From Erinaceus europaeus (taxonomy: Eukaryota > Chordata > Mammalia > Eulipotyphla > Erinaceidae), in contig NW_026647188.1 in assembly GCF_950295315.1 (NCBI RefSeq), positions 620,001 through 684,000 of the forward strand: a stretch of 64,000 bases of DNA. The letters are read 5' to 3'. How positions within the stretch are numbered: position 1 is the first letter of the stretch; each line of letters begins with the position of its first letter. A model generated the notes under the pieces. The model did no database searches, had not been told where the DNA came from, and saw only the letters and a list, made by a program, of their open reading frames with translations. A program made the translations under genes and the position numbers. This document shows positions 8,259-21,207 of the stretch, piece by piece.

Positions 8259-9308
8259 ACTCATAGAGAAAATATACAGGTAATATACATGTATTCATGT
8301 GTTGGTGTATCCACTTTGTAAATAAATGTACATGCACTTTTGTTTATCTAGTGAAGCAGACCTGCAGGGGTCTACCTTTCTCTCACCCTTCTGTGTTTCC
8401 AGTCCTCTCTCCCTTTCTCTCTGTCCTATGCAAGGACAGTAACAACAACAACAACAATAAGAAGAAGAAGCACAACAATGATCAAGCAACAAGGGCAGCA
8501 AAAGGAGAATAAATGGTCTGCAGGAGCAGTGGATTCCAGGTATATGTACGGAGCACCGGCAGTGACCCTGGAAGCAATAAATAAATAAATAAATACATAT
8601 ATATATATATATATATATGAAAACTCATAGAGAAAATATACAGGTAATATACATGTATACATGTGTTGGTGTATCCACTTTGTAAATAAATGTACATGCA
8701 CTTTTGTTTATCTAGTGAAGCAGACCTGCAGGGGTCTACCTTTCTCTCACCCTTCTGTGTTTCCAGTCCTCTCTACCTTTCTCTCTGTCCTATGCAAGGA
8801 CAGTAACAGCAACAACAACGATAATAATAACCACAACAAAGTTCAGGCAACAAGGGCAGCCAAAGGGGAAAACATGGTCTGCAGGAGCAGTGGGTTCGTG
8901 GTGCAGGCCCCTAGCCCTGACAATAACCCTGGAGGCAATCAATCAGTCAATCAATCAATCAATAGATAAACAATACACAAATAAAAAATGCAGGTATTAT
9001 ACATGTATACGTGTCTCTGTGTTTCTACTGAGTCAAATGAAAATGTGCTTTATTTATTTAGTGAAGCAGATCTTCAGGGGGCCTATCTTTCTCTCCCCCA
9101 TCTCTCTTTAACCTCCTCTTTCCATTTTTCTCTGTTCTCCGCAAGGACAGTAACTATCACAACAACAACAATAATATTATTAATAACCACAATATTCAAG
9201 CCACAAGGGCAGCAAAAGGGGAAGAAATGGAACATAGGAGCAGTGGATTAGTGGTACTGGCACTGCGCTATGGCAATAACCCCTTGTGGCAATAAATAAA
9301 TAAATAAT
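7835..9308 (+). mobile_element. SINE block A-A'-B-C of U2
   Basis: A 7835-8195 with (CA)n then (TA)n to 8254; A' 8351-8594 with (TA)n to 8618; B 8715-8963; C 9061-9308. The A copy ends in TGGAAACAATAA, a private change. A and A' with their spacers are almost identical, unlike B and C, so A' is a recent duplicate. Confidence 0.85.
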
Positions 9309-9451
9309 ACAAGTAATAGACAAGAATATGTCCCAGTGTGTGTTCCCACTGTGTAAACATAAAAGCACTTTTATTTACTTATTTATATTTTATTTATTTC
9401 TTTCCTAGCCAAGAGAATTTCTTTTCACTGCTAAAAAAATGTCACATTAAG

Positions 9452-9677
9452 CTTAGCAGGTGGTGCCTCACCTGGTTAAGCACTCATGTTAAACTGTAGG
9501 AGGACCTGGGTTCAAGACCCTGGTTCCAACCTGCAGTGGGAAATCTTTACAAGTGGTGCACATGTGCTGCAGGTATCTCTCTGGTTCTCAAAATCTCTAT
9601 CCCTCCCTTGTCTCTCAATTCTTGACTGTCCATTCCAAAAAATAAATCAAGATAATAGAAAGCAAAAAAAAAAAAAA
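9452..9677 (+). mobile_element. Second SINE of U2
   Basis: B box intact; poly(A) of 14, as in U0. Confidence 0.85.
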
Positions 9678-9953
9678 GAAGAAGGAGAAGGCAAAATGAA
9701 ATATCCTAATATTTCAAGGGGCTGCTCAAAACAATGCTTTCCTTATTATGATCCTCACAGCATACCATATTCAGAAAGGGAAAAGACACCGCGTTTCTTA
9801 AACCCAGTTTATTTAATACATTTATTCATTTATTTATTGAGGTGTTAATGTTTTACAATCGACAGAAGACTAGGGCTCTTATGCCAGAGGTCTCAAGTAC
9901 CCCTAGATGGCTCTCTGCCTCTACAAAACCAATCAATCAACCCGTGCATCACT

Positions 9954-10035
9954 CCATCCTTCCATCCATCCATCCATCCTTCCATCCATCCATCCATCCA
10001 TCCATCCATCCATCCATCCATCCATCCATCCATCC
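9954..10035 (+). repeat. (CCAT)n of U2, 82 bp
   Basis: Two CCAT units longer than its sister U0. Confidence 0.97.
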
Positions 10036-10305
10036 AACTATCCATTGACAATCAACCAAGCTAAGTACAAACGGAGATATAACCTGCACAGATACGTTGC
10101 CAACTGGGCAGTTTGGCTGAATAGGGCAGAGGAGCTGATCCAGGGAATGTGGTGGGGCGTGTGGGTGTGGGTGGGGTGAGCAGGGGAGCCTGTGAGCTGG
10201 GTCACGTCAGGGACTCGGAGGGGTGGTGTGGGCAGCTGTCAAGGTGAAATGTCAAAAGCGCTCGAGCTGGTGATAAGGGCACCCGGAAGTGAGGAGAGAA
10301 AAGAG

Positions 10306-10376
10306 GAGCGGAGCGGACAGGAGAGGAGAGGAGAGGACAGGAGAGGAGAGGAGAGGACAGGAGAGGACAGGAGAGG
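10306..10376 (+). repeat. GGAGAGGACA minisatellite of U2, about 71 bp
   Basis: Same unit order as U0, which supports U0/U2 kinship. Confidence 0.95.
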
Positions 10377-10448
10377 AACTGAGAAAGCCACCTGGACAGA
10401 GGTAGCATACCGGCATCCAGCAAGGCAGGCAGGCATGTAGGTAGCTGT

Positions 10449-11151
10449 AGCCCGGGCTCCCTGGCTCCTGGGCGCACCTCCTCCTTTGCTCTCTTGGCTG
10501 CCAGCCCCGAGGTCCGTCGTAGGTCAGCGCTGTCCTCCCGTTCTTCCGTCCCTCTGTGCCAGGGCCCAGGGGTCTGGTTGCTGCCGCTTGACATAGTGGC
10601 AGGACAGTTGGGCTGCCCAGTGCCAGTGCGCATGCGCACAGAATCCTGGGAGGGGGACATCACAGAGGGCTCCAGAGGTTGCTAGGCCACGAGGACCCCG
10701 CCCACCCAGTTGACCCCTAGGGAGTGGTGGTGGTGGCAGTGGTGGTGGCAGCAGCCATGACACCCACCCTGAACTTGATCTGAGGGGTGGTGGCCAGCCA
10801 CCAGAGCCAGAGCCCCAGGCCAAAGCCAGCGCAGGTGGGCGGGGCTCTGAGGCAAGGGGCACGGTGGGGGCGTGTCTGGGGGCGGGGCCGGCATCTGACA
10901 GCCCAGGGCTGGGGTCCAAGGGCCGCCAGGCCCCTGTCCAAGCAAGTGCACTGACACACAGACAGACTGACTGACTGACAGCCCCCAACCCACAGACACC
11001 CCGCAGGGCCCTGGGAGCCCTGAGCTGCCCCGGATCTGGCGGGCAGCCACCTGGACACAGGCCTCCATAGTGGAGGCCCCTGTAGACCCCGTTGCCTGCT
11101 GACAGCGGCCCTCCTCCCCCTCCCTCTACCCCTCCCCCTCCCCTTCCTCAT
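10449..11151. promoter_or_regulatory. CpG core of U2, NRF1 palindrome at 10627-10638
   Basis: Palindrome, GC boxes and quadruplex motif all intact. Confidence 0.55.
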
Positions 11152-11861
11152 CCTCAGAGGGACTCACTCAGGGCCCTTGGCCTAGGCAAGCCAGGGCTGC
11201 TGCTGTGGCTGCTGCAGCTGCTATCCAGTGGGTGGGTGCAGGTATCTGGCCCTGTCAGTTCCTGATTCTTGGGACCTGCCTGCCTCCAGATCCACCCACT
11301 CTCCAGTCCAGCCCCCTGCCCCTCCTCCGCAAGGATGCCCCCTTTTCCCCTTGCCCCCTGTCCCCTAGCTCCCCAACTGTCATCTACTGTTTGCCTCCTT
11401 TCCTGCCAGCCTGCTGCTGCCCTCCAGCCCTGGGGGCCCTGGGCCAGCCCAGCTGCCATCTGCACCATCCTGCAGGGGGACCTGCCCTAACGCCCTGCCA
11501 CCACAGGCACACACAGCCCTGCACCTATTCAGGGGCTCCCCTGCCTGCAGCCTGCCCCCCAAACAGTCTCCTTCTGCCCCTCAACCCCCTTCTAACCCCT
11601 GTCAGGGCCCCTCACACACACCTGGGCATGAGTATCCCACACATGCACATCTCTCCCCTCCCCCTCCACTCCATTTGCACTAAGGATGTGAAGAGTCTTT
11701 TTCTCTGGGTATCCCCAGAGGAGTTGGGTCTGTCCAATGTCCTGGGGAGCCGGAACTGCAAACAATCTACAATGAAACATTGGGATCTCAGGCAACCCAA
11801 TCCCAAGTGCGCTGTGCAAGCCTAGGACTGGCGAAAACACCCCACTCTGAGCACAAGGTCT

Positions 11862-11984
11862 GCCTGGGGCAGTGGCTCCTCCAGTGGACTCAGAGACAGG
11901 CAGAGGCAGACAGCGTTTTCAGGTTCAAAACCTGTACTTCCCAGAAGCTGGTCCATCAGTAGGGTAAAAAAAAAAAAAAAAAAA
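11862..11984 (+). mobile_element. Third SINE-like element of U2 (A19)
   Basis: B box intact. The A run is followed by TAAGG instead of GG. Confidence 0.65.
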
Positions 11985-12283
11985 TAAGGCTTTTTTTTTC
12001 CCCACTGCCTGACTCTCCTGTGTGATGCCTGTTTCTCAGTGAAACAAGGGAAAAAAATCTTTTTGGGAGGGAGCAAGACCAAGATGCAGGCAGGTGGACT
12101 CCGTGGAGGGTGGATGGGTAGATGGACCATGCCCTGGCTCTAGAGCCCCAGCTGCTGTTCCAGGCGCTCTCTGATTCCAGAGATCCCCCTGTGGCTTCAC
12201 ATGAGACTATTTCCAAGACTGATCCTCACGATATTGAGGATTCAAAAAATAGACAGGTCATATTGGTGTAAAAAGGAAATCCA

Positions 12284-12643
12284 GGGAGGTTGGCCGAATG
12301 TCAGAGGGTTAAGAGGTGGTGGAGGAAACGAGGGGACAGGCAGAAGGATCTGCGGTATGGCCCCCAGACCCCCACCTGCAGGGGAGTAGCTTTACAGGGG
12401 GTGAAGCAGATCTTCAGGGGCTCTATCTTTCAGTACCCCCTCTGACTTTCCCCTCCCCTATCCCTTTCTCTCTGTCCTATGCAAGGACAGTAACAACAAC
12501 AACAACAATAATAAGAAGAAGCACAACAATGATCAAGCAACAAGGGCAGCAAAAGGAGAATAAATGGTGTGCAGGAGCAGTGGATTCCAGGTATATGTAT
12601 GGAGCACCGGCAGTGACCCTGGAAGCAATAAATAAATAAATAA

Positions 12644-12679
<36 letters not shown>

Positions 12680-13365
12680 ACTCATAGAGAAAATATACAG
12701 GTAATATACATGTATACATGTGTTGGTGTATCCACTTTGTAAATAAATGTACATGCACTTTTGTTTATCTAGTGAAGCAGACCTGCAGGGGTCTACCTTT
12801 CTCTCACCCTTCTGTGTTTCCAGTCCTCTCTCCCTTTCTCTCTGTCCTATGCAAGGACAGTAACAGCAACAACAACGATAATAATACCCACAACAAAGTA
12901 CAGGCAACAAGGGCAGCCAAAGGGGAAAACATGGTCTGCAGGAGCAGTGGGTTCGTGGTGCAGGCCCCTAGCCCTGACAATAACCCTGGAGGCAATCAAT
13001 CAGTCAATCAATCAATCAATAGATAAAGAATACACAAATAAAAAATGCAGGTATTATACATGTATACGTGTCTCTGTGTTTCTACTGAGTCAAATGAAAA
13101 TGTGCTTTATTTATTTAGTGAAGCAGATCTTCAGGGGGCCTATCTTTCTCTCCCCCATCTCTCTTTAACCTCCTCTTTCCATTTTTCTCTGTTCTCAGCA
13201 AGGACAGTAACTATCACAACAACAATAATAATATTATTAATAACCACAATATTCAAGCCACAAGGGCAGCAAAAGGGGAAAAAATGGAACATAGGAGCAG
13301 TGGATTAGTGGTACTGGCACTGCGCTATGGCAATAACCCCTTGTGGCAATAAATAAATAAATAAT
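12284..13365 (+). mobile_element. SINE block A-B-C of U3
   Basis: A 12284-12644 with (TA)n to 12675 and no (CA)n; B 12772-13020; C 13118-13365. B has a private AATACCCACAAC change. Confidence 0.85.
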
Positions 13366-13508
13366 ACAAGTAATAGACAAGAATATGTCCCAGTGTGTGT
13401 TCCCACTGTGTAAACATAAAAGCACTTTTATTTACTTATTTATATTTTATTTATTTCTTTCCTAGCCAAGAGAATTTCCTTTCACTGCTAAAAAAATGTC
13501 ACATTAAG

Positions 13509-13736
13509 CTTAGCAGGTGGTGCCTCACCTGGTTAAGCACTCATGTTAAACTGTAGGAGGACCTGGGTTCAAGACCCTGGTTCCAACCTGCAGTGGGAAA
13601 TCTTTACAAGTGGTGCACATGTGCTGCAGGTATCTCTCTGGTTCTCAAAATCTCTATCCCTCCCTTGTCTCTCAATTCTTGACTGTCCATTCCAAAAAAT
13701 AAATCAAGATAATAGAAAGCAAAAAAAAAAAAAAAA
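13509..13736 (+). mobile_element. Second SINE of U3
   Basis: B box intact; poly(A) of 16, as in U1. Confidence 0.85.
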
Positions 13737-14012
13737 GAAGAAGGAGAAGGCAAAATGAAATATCCTAATATTTCAAGGGGCTGCTCAAAACAATGCTTTC
13801 CTTATTATGATCCTCACAGCATACCATATTCAGAAAGGGAAAAGACACCGCGTTTCTTAAACCCAGTTTATTTAATACATTTATTCATTTATTTATTGAG
13901 GTGTTAATGTTTTACAATCGACAGAAGACTAGGGCTCTTATGCCAGAGGTCTCAAGTACCCCTAGATGGCTCTCTGCCTCTACAAAACCGATCAATCAAC
14001 CCGTGCATCACT

Positions 14013-14098
14013 CCATCCTTCCATCCATCCATCCATCCTTCCATCCATCCATCCATCCTTCCATCCATCCATCCATCCATCCATCCATCCATCCATCC
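14013..14098 (+). repeat. (CCAT)n of U3, 86 bp
   Basis: The longest tract in the window, with the two CCTT interruptions of U1. Confidence 0.97.
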
Positions 14099-14368
14099 AA
14101 CTATCCATTGACAATCAACCAAGCTAAGTACAAACGGAGATATAACCTGCACAGATACGTTGCCAACTGGGCAGTTTGGCTGAATAGGGCAGAGGAGCTG
14201 ATCCAGGGAATGTGGTGGGGCGTGTGGGTGTGGGTGGGGTGAGCAGGGGAGCCTGTGAGCTGGGTCACGTCAGGGACTCGGAGGGGTGGTGTGGGCAGCT
14301 GTCAAGGTGAAATGTCAAAAGCGCTCGAGCTGGTGATAAGGGCACCCGGAAGTGAGGAGAGAAAAGAG

Positions 14369-14424
14369 GAGCGGAGCGGACAGGAGAGGAGAGGAGAGGA
14401 GAGGACAGGAGAGGACAGGAGAGG
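14369..14424 (+). repeat. GGAGAGGACA minisatellite of U3, about 56 bp
   Basis: The shortest copy; same order as U1 less one unit. Confidence 0.95.
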
Positions 14425-14496
14425 AACTGAGAAAGCCACCTGGACAGAGGTAGCATACCGGCATCCAGCAAGGCAGGCAGGCATGTAGGTAGCTGT

Positions 14497-15198
14497 AGCC
14501 CGGGCTCCCTGGCTCCTGGGCGCACCTCCTCCTTTGCTCTCTTGGCTGCCAGCCCCGAGGTCCGTCGTAGGTCAGCGCTGTCCTCCCGTTCTTCCGTCCC
14601 TCTGTGCCAGGGCCCAGGGGTCTGGTTGCTGCCGCTTGACATAGTGGCAGGACAGTTGGGCTGCCCAGTGCCAGTGCGCATGCGCACAGAATCCTGGGAG
14701 GGGGACATCACAGAGGGCTCCAGAGGTTGCTAGGCCACGAGGACCCCGCCCACCCAGTTGACCCCTAGGGAGTGGTGGTGGTGGCAGTGGTGGTGGCAGC
14801 AGCCATGACACCCACCCTGAACTTGATCTGAGGGGTGGTGGCCAGCCACCAGAGCCAGAGCCCCAGGCCAAAGCCAGCGCCGGTGGGCGGGGCTCTGAGG
14901 CAAGGGGCACGGTGGGGGCGTGTTTGGGGCGGGGCCGGCATCTGACAGCCCAGGGCTGGGGTCCAAGGGCCGCCAGGCCCCTGTCCAAGCAAGTGCACTG
15001 ACACACAGACAGACTGACTGACTGACAGCCCCCAACCCACAGACACCCCGCAGGGCCCTGGGTGCCCTGAGCTGCCCCGGATCTGGCGGGCAGCCACCTG
15101 GACACAGGCCTCCATAGTGGAGGCCCCTGTAGACCCCGTTGCCTGCTGACAGCGGCCCTCCTCCCCCTCCCTCTACCCCTCCCCCTCCCCTTCCTCAT
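14497..15198. promoter_or_regulatory. CpG core of U3, NRF1 palindrome at 14675-14686
   Basis: Palindrome intact. One G lost next to the second GC box; four G runs remain. Confidence 0.55.
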
Positions 15199-15908
15199 CC
15201 TCAGAGGGACTCACTCAGGGCCCTTGGCCTAGGCAAGCCAGGGCTGCTGCTGTGGCTGCTGCAGCTGCTATCCAGTGGGTGGGTGCAGGTATCTGGCCCT
15301 GTCAGTTCCTGATTCTTGGGACCTGCCTGCCTCCAGCTCCACCCACTCTCCAGTCCAGCCCCCAGCCCCTCCTCCGCAAGGATGCCCCCTTTTCCCCTTG
15401 CCCCCTGTCCCCTAGCTCCCCAACTGTCATCTACTGTTTGCCTCCTTTCCTGCCAGCCTGCTGCTGCCCTCCAGCCCTGGGGGCCCTGGGCCAGCCCAGC
15501 TGCCATCTGCACCATCCTGCAGGGGGACCTGCCCTAACGCCCTGCCACCACAGGCACACACAGCCCTGCACCTATTCAGGGGCTCCCCTGCCTGCAGCCT
15601 GCCCCCCAAACAGTCTCCTTCTGCCCCTCAACCCCCTTCTAACCCCTGTCAGGGCCCCTCACACACACCTGGGCATGAGTATCCCACACATGCACATCTC
15701 TCCCCTCCCCCTCCACTCCATTTGCACTAAGGATGTGAAGAGTCTTTTTCTCTGGGTATCCCCAGAGGAGTTGGGTCTGTCCAATGTCCTGGGGAGCCGG
15801 AACTGCAAACAATCTACAATGTAACATTGGGATCTCAGGCAACCCAATCCCAAGTGCGCTGTGCAAGCCTAGGACTGGCGAAAACACCCCACTCTGAGCA
15901 CAAGGTCT

Positions 15909-16028
15909 GCCTGGGGCAGTGGCTCCTCCAGTGGACTCAGAGACAGGCAGAGGCAGACAGCGTTTTCAGGTTCAAAACCTGTACTTCCCAGAAGCTGGTC
16001 CATCAGTAGGGTAAAAAAAAAAAAAAAA
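15909..16028 (+). mobile_element. Third SINE-like element of U3 (A16)
   Basis: B box intact; A run then GGC and T run. Confidence 0.65.
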
Positions 16029-16325
16029 GGCTTTTTTTTTTCCCCACTGCCTGACTCTCCTGTGTGATGCCTGTTTCTCAGTGAAACAAGGGAAAAAAAT
16101 CTTTTTGGGAGGGAGCAAGACCAAGATGCAGGCAGGTGGACTCCGTGGAGGGTGGATGGGTAGATGGACCATGCCCTGGCTCTAGAGCCCCAGCTGCTGT
16201 TCCAGGCGCTCTCTGATTCCAGAGATCCCCCTGTGGCTTCTCATGAGACTATTTGCAAGACTGATCCTCACGATATTGAGGATTCAAAAAATAGACAGGT
16301 CATTTTGGTGTAAAAAGGAAATCCA

Positions 16326-16687
16326 GGGAGGTTGGACGAATGTCAGAGGGTTAAGAGGTGGTGGAGGAAACGAGGGGACAGGCAGAAGGATCTGCGGTAT
16401 GGCCCCCAGACCCCCACCTGCAGGGGAGTAGCTTTACAGGGGGTGAAGCAGATCTTCAGGGGCTCTATCTTTCACTACCCCCTCTGACTTTCCCCTCTCC
16501 TATCCATTTCTCTCTGTCCTATGCAAGGACAGTAACAACAACAACAACAATAAGAAGAAAAAGCACAACAATGATCAAGCAACAAGGGCAGCAAAAGGAG
16601 AATAAATGGTGTGCAGGAGCAGTGGATTCCAGGTATATGTATGGAGCACCGGCAGTGACCCTGGAAGCAATAAATAAATAAATAAAT

Positions 16688-16757
<70 letters not shown>

Positions 16758-17813
16758 ACTCATAGAGAAAATATACAGGTAATATACATGTATTCATGTG
16801 TTGGTGTATCCACTTTGTAAATAAATGTACATGCACTTTTGTTTATCTAGTGAAGCAGACCTGCAGGGGTCTACCTTTCTCTCACCCTTCTGTGTTTCCA
16901 GTCCTCTCTCCCTTTCTCTCTGTCCTATGCAAGGACAGTAACAACAACAACAACAATAAGAAGAAGAAGCACAACAATGATCAAGCAACAAGGGCAGCAA
17001 AAGGAGAATAAATGGTCTGCAGGAGCAGTGGATTCCAGGTATATGTACGGAGCACCGGCAGTGAACCTGGAAGCAATAAATAAATAAATAAATAAATACA
17101 TATATATATATATATATATATATGAAAACTCATAGAGAAAATATACAGGTAATATACATGTATACATGTGTTGGTGTATCCACTTTGTAAATAAATGTAC
17201 ATGCACTTTTGTTTATCTAGTGAAGCAGACCTGCAGGGGTCTACCTTTCTCTCACCCTTCTGTGTTTCCAGTCCTCTCTACCTTTCTCTCTGTCCTATGC
17301 AAGGACAGTAACAGCAACAACAACGATAATAATAACCACAACAAAGTTCAGGCAACAAGGGCAGCCAAAGGGGAAAACATGGTCTGCAGGAGCAGTGGGT
17401 TCGTGGTGCAGGCCCCTAGCCCTGACAATAACCCTGGAGGCAATCAATCAGTCAATCAATCAATCAATAGATAAACAATACAGAAATAAAAAATGCAGGT
17501 ATTATACATGTATACGTGTCTCTGTGTTTCTACTGAGTCAAATGAAAATGTGCTTTATTTATTTAGTGAAGCAGATCTTCAGGGGGCCTATCTTTCTCTC
17601 CCCCATCTCTCTTTAACCTCCTCTTTCCATTTTTCTCTGTTCTCAGCAAGGACAGTAACTATCACAACAACAATAATAATATTATTAATAACCACAATAT
17701 TCAAGCCACAAGGGCAGCAAAAGGGGAAAAAATGGAACATAGGAGCAGTGGATTAGTGGTACTGGCACTGCGCTATGGCAATAACCCCTTGTGGCAATAA
17801 ATAAATAAATAAT
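16326..17813 (+). mobile_element. SINE block A-A'-B-C of U4
   Basis: A 16326-16687 with (CA)n 16688-16708 and (TA)n to 16753; A' 16850-17097 with (TA)n to 17123; B 17220-17468; C 17566-17813. B ends with the U0/U2 GATAAACAATAC variant plus a private CAGAAATAA. Confidence 0.85.
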
Positions 17814-17956
17814 ACAAGTAATAGACAAGAATATGTCCCAGTGTGTGTTCCCACTGTGTAAACATAAAAGCACTTTTATTTACTTATTTATATTTTATTT
17901 ATTTCTTTCCTAGCCAAGAGAATTTCTTTTCACTGCTAAAAAAATGTCACATTAAG

Positions 17957-18184
17957 CTTAGCAGGTGGTGCCTCACCTGGTTAAGCACTCATGTTAAACT
18001 GTAGGAGGACCTGGGTTCAAGACCCTGGTTCCAACCTGCAGTGGGAAATCTTTACAAGTGGTGCACATGTGCTGCAGGTATCTCTCTGGTTCTCAAAATC
18101 TCTATCCCTCCCTTGTCTCTCAATTCTTGACTGTCCATTCCAAAAAATAAATCAAGATAATAGAAAGCAAAAAAAAAAAAAAAA
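17957..18184 (+). mobile_element. Second SINE of U4
   Basis: B box intact; poly(A) of 16. Confidence 0.85.
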
Positions 18185-18460
18185 GAAGAAGGAGAAGGCA
18201 AAATGAAATATCCTAATATTTCAAGGGGCTGCTCAAAACAATGCTTTCCTTATTATGATCCTCACAGCATACCATATTCAGAAAGGGAAAAGACACCGCG
18301 TTTCTTAAACCCAGTTTATTTAATACATTTATTCATTTATTTATTGAGGTGTTAATGTTTTACAATCGACAGAAGACTAGGGCTCTTATGCCAGAGGTCT
18401 CAAGTACCCCTAGATGGCTCTCTGCCTCTACAAAACCAATCAATCAACCCGTGCATCACT

Positions 18461-18538
18461 CCATCCTTCCATCCATCCATCCATCCTTCCATCCATCCAT
18501 CCATCCATCCATCCATCCATCCATCCATCCATCCATCC
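18461..18538 (+). repeat. (CCAT)n of U4, 78 bp
   Basis: One inner CCTT interruption, as in U0 and U2. Confidence 0.97.
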
Positions 18539-18807
18539 AACTATCCATTGACAATCAACCAAGCTAAGTACAAACGGAGATATAACCTGCACAGATACGT
18601 TGCCAACTGGCAGTTTGGCTGAATAGGGCAGAGGAGCTGATCCAGGGAATGTGGTGGGGCGTGTGGGTGTGGGTGGGGTGAGCAGGGGAGCCTGTGAGCT
18701 GGGTCACGTCAGGGACGCGGAGGGGTGGTGTGGGCAGCTGTCAAGGTGAAATGTCAAAAGCGCTGGAGCTGGTGATAAGGGCACCCGGAAGTGAGGAGAG
18801 AAAAGAG

Positions 18808-18893
18808 GAGCGGAGCGGACAGGAGAGGAGAGGAAAGGACAGGAGAGGAGAGGAGAGGAGAGGACAGGAGAGGACAGGAGAGGACAGGAGAGG
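18808..18893 (+). repeat. GGAGAGGACA minisatellite of U4, about 86 bp
   Basis: Contains a private GGAAAGGACA unit. Confidence 0.95.
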
Positions 18894-18965
18894 AACTGAG
18901 AAAGCCACCTGGACAGAGGTAGCATACCGGCATCCAGCAAGGCAGGCAGGCATGTAGGTAGCTGT

Positions 18966-19668
18966 AGCCCGGGCTCCCAGGCTCCTGGGCGCACCTCCTC
19001 CTTTGCTCTCTTGGCTGCCAGCCCCGAGGTCCGTCGTAGGTCAGCGCTGTCCTCCCGTTCTTCCGTCCCTCTGTGCCAGGGCCCAGGGGTCTGGTTGCTG
19101 CCGCTTGACATAGTGGCAGGACAGTTGGGCTGCCCAGTGCCAGTGCGCATGCGCACAGAATCCTGGGAGGGGGACATCACAGAGGGCTCCAGAGGTTGCT
19201 AGGCCACGAGGACCCCGCCCACCCAGTTGACCCCTAGGGAGTGGTGGTGGTGGCAGTGGTGGTGGCAGCAGCCATGACACCCACCCTGAACTTGATCTGA
19301 GGGGTGGTGGCCAGCCACCAGAGCCAGAGCCCCAGGCCAAAGCCAGCGCAGGTGGGCGGGGCTCTGAGGCAAGGGGCACGGTGGGGGCGTGTCTGGGGGC
19401 GGGGCCGGCATCTGACAGCCCAGGGCTGGGGTCCAAGGGCCGCCAGGCCCCTGTCCAAGCAAGTGCACTGACACACAGACAGACTGACTGACTGACAGCC
19501 CCCAACCCACAGACACCCCCCAGGGCCCTGGGAGCCCTGAGCTGCCCCGGATCTGGCGGGCAGCCACCTGGACACAGGCCTCCATAGTGGAGGCCCCTGT
19601 AGACCCCGTTGCCTGCTGACAGCGGCCCTCCTCCCCCTCCCTCTACCCCTCCCCCTCCCCTTCCTCAT
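18966..19668. promoter_or_regulatory. CpG core of U4, NRF1 palindrome at 19144-19155
   Basis: Motifs intact. First monomer from the left with the ACACCCCCCAGG variant. Confidence 0.55.
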
Positions 19669-20378
19669 CCTCAGAGGGACTCACTCAGGGCCCTTGGCCT
19701 AGGCAAGCCAGGGCTGCTGCTGTGGCTGCTGCAGCTGCTATCCAGTGGGTGGGTGCAGGTATCTGGCCCTGTCAGTTCCTGATTCTTGGGACCTGCCTGC
19801 CTCCAGCTCCACCCACTCTCCAGTCCAGCCCCCTGCCCCTCCTCCGCAAGGATGCCCCCTTTTCCCCTTGCCCCCTGTCCCCTAGCTCCCCAACTGTCAT
19901 CTACTGTTTGCCTCCTTTCCTGCCAGCCTGCTGCTGCCCTCCAGCCCTGGGGGCCCTGGGCCAGCCCAGCTGCCATCTGCACCATCCTGCAGGGGGACCT
20001 GCCCTAACGCCCTGCCACCACAGGTACACACAGCCCTGCACCTATTCAGGGGCTCCCCTGCCTGCAGCCTGCCCCCCAGACAGTCTCCTTCTGCCCCTCA
20101 ACCCCCTTCTAACCCCTGTCAGGGCCCCTCACACACACCTGGGCATGAGTATCCCACACATGCACATCTCTCCCCTCCCCCTCCACTCCATTTGCACTAA
20201 GGATGGGAAGAGTCTTTTTCTCTGGGTATCCCCAGAGGAGTTGGGTCTGTCCAATGTCCTGGGGAGCCGGAACTGCAAACAATCTACAATGTAACATTTG
20301 GATCTCAGGCAACCCAATCCCAAGTGCGCTGTGCAAGCCTAGAACTGGCGAAAACACCCCACTCTGAGCACAAGGTCT

Positions 20379-20500
20379 GCCTGGGGCAGTGGCTCCTCCA
20401 GTGGACTCAGAGACAGGCAGAGGCAGACAGCGTTTTCAGGTTCAAAACCTGTACTTCCCAGAAGCTGGTCCATCAGTAGGGTAAAAAAAAAAAAAAAAAA
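20379..20500 (+). mobile_element. Third SINE-like element of U4 (A18)
   Basis: B box intact; A run then GGC and T run. Confidence 0.65.
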
Positions 20501-20797
20501 GGCTTTTTTTTTCCCCACTGCCTGACTCTCCTGTGTGATGCCTGTTTCTCAGTGAAACAAGGGAAAAAAAATCTTTTTGGGAGGGAGCAAGACCAAGATG
20601 CAGGCAGGTGGACTCCGTGGAGGGTGGATGGGTAGATGGACCATGCCCTGGCTCTAGAGCCCCAGCTGCTGTTCCAGGCGCTCTCTGATTCCAGAGATCC
20701 CCCTGTGGCTTCTCATGAGACTATTTCCAAGACTGATCCTCACGATATTGAGGATTCAAAAAATAGACAGGTCATATTGGTGTAAAAAGGAAATCCA

Positions 20798-21157
20798 GGG
20801 AGGTTGGACGAATGTCAGAGGGTTAAGAGGTGGTGGAGGAAACGAGGGGACAGGCAGAAGGATCTGCGGTATGGCCCCCAGACCCCCACCTGCAGGGGAG
20901 TATCTTTACAGGGGGTGAAGCAGATCTTCAGGGGCTCTATCTTTCACTACCCCCTCTGACTTTCCCCTCCCCTATCCCTTTCTCTCTGTCCTATGCAAGG
21001 ACAGTAACAACAACAACAACAATAAGAAGAAGAAGCACAACAATGATCAAGCAACAAGGGCAGCAAAAGGAGAATAAATGGTGTGCAGGAGCAGTGGATT
21101 CCAGGTATATGTATGGAGCACCGGCAGTGACCCTGGAAGCAATAAATAAATAAATAA

Positions 21158-21207
<50 letters not shown>

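Larger units (their letters stand above)
7752..12200 (+). repeat. Monomer U2 (long, 4449 bp)
   Basis: A-A'-B-C arrangement. The A copy ends in (CA)n followed by a long (TA)n; the A' copy has (TA)n only. It pairs with U0 by the GATAAACAATAC and CTCTCTACC variants. Its third-SINE poly(A) run is interrupted by a T (AATAAGG). Confidence 0.95.
12201..16242 (+). repeat. Monomer U3 (short, 4042 bp)
   Basis: A-B-C arrangement, sister of U1 by four shared variants including AGCGCCGGTGGG and CCCCCAGCCCC. One G is lost in the core, giving GTTTGGGGCGGGG instead of GTCTGGGGGCGGGG, which lengthens the antisense open frame there to 208 codons without otherwise changing the layout. Confidence 0.95.
16243..20714 (+). 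repeat. Monomer U4 (long, 4472 bp)
   Basis: The longest complete monomer. A-A'-B-C, with (CA)n/(TA)n after A and an (AATA) tail in A' one period longer than in U2. It shares the U0/U2 variants in the B copy, but its core and C-rich segment already look like U5 and later monomers (ACACCCCCCAGG in place of ACACCCCGCAGG near 19514), so it is a transition monomer and probably a recombinant. Confidence 0.95.
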
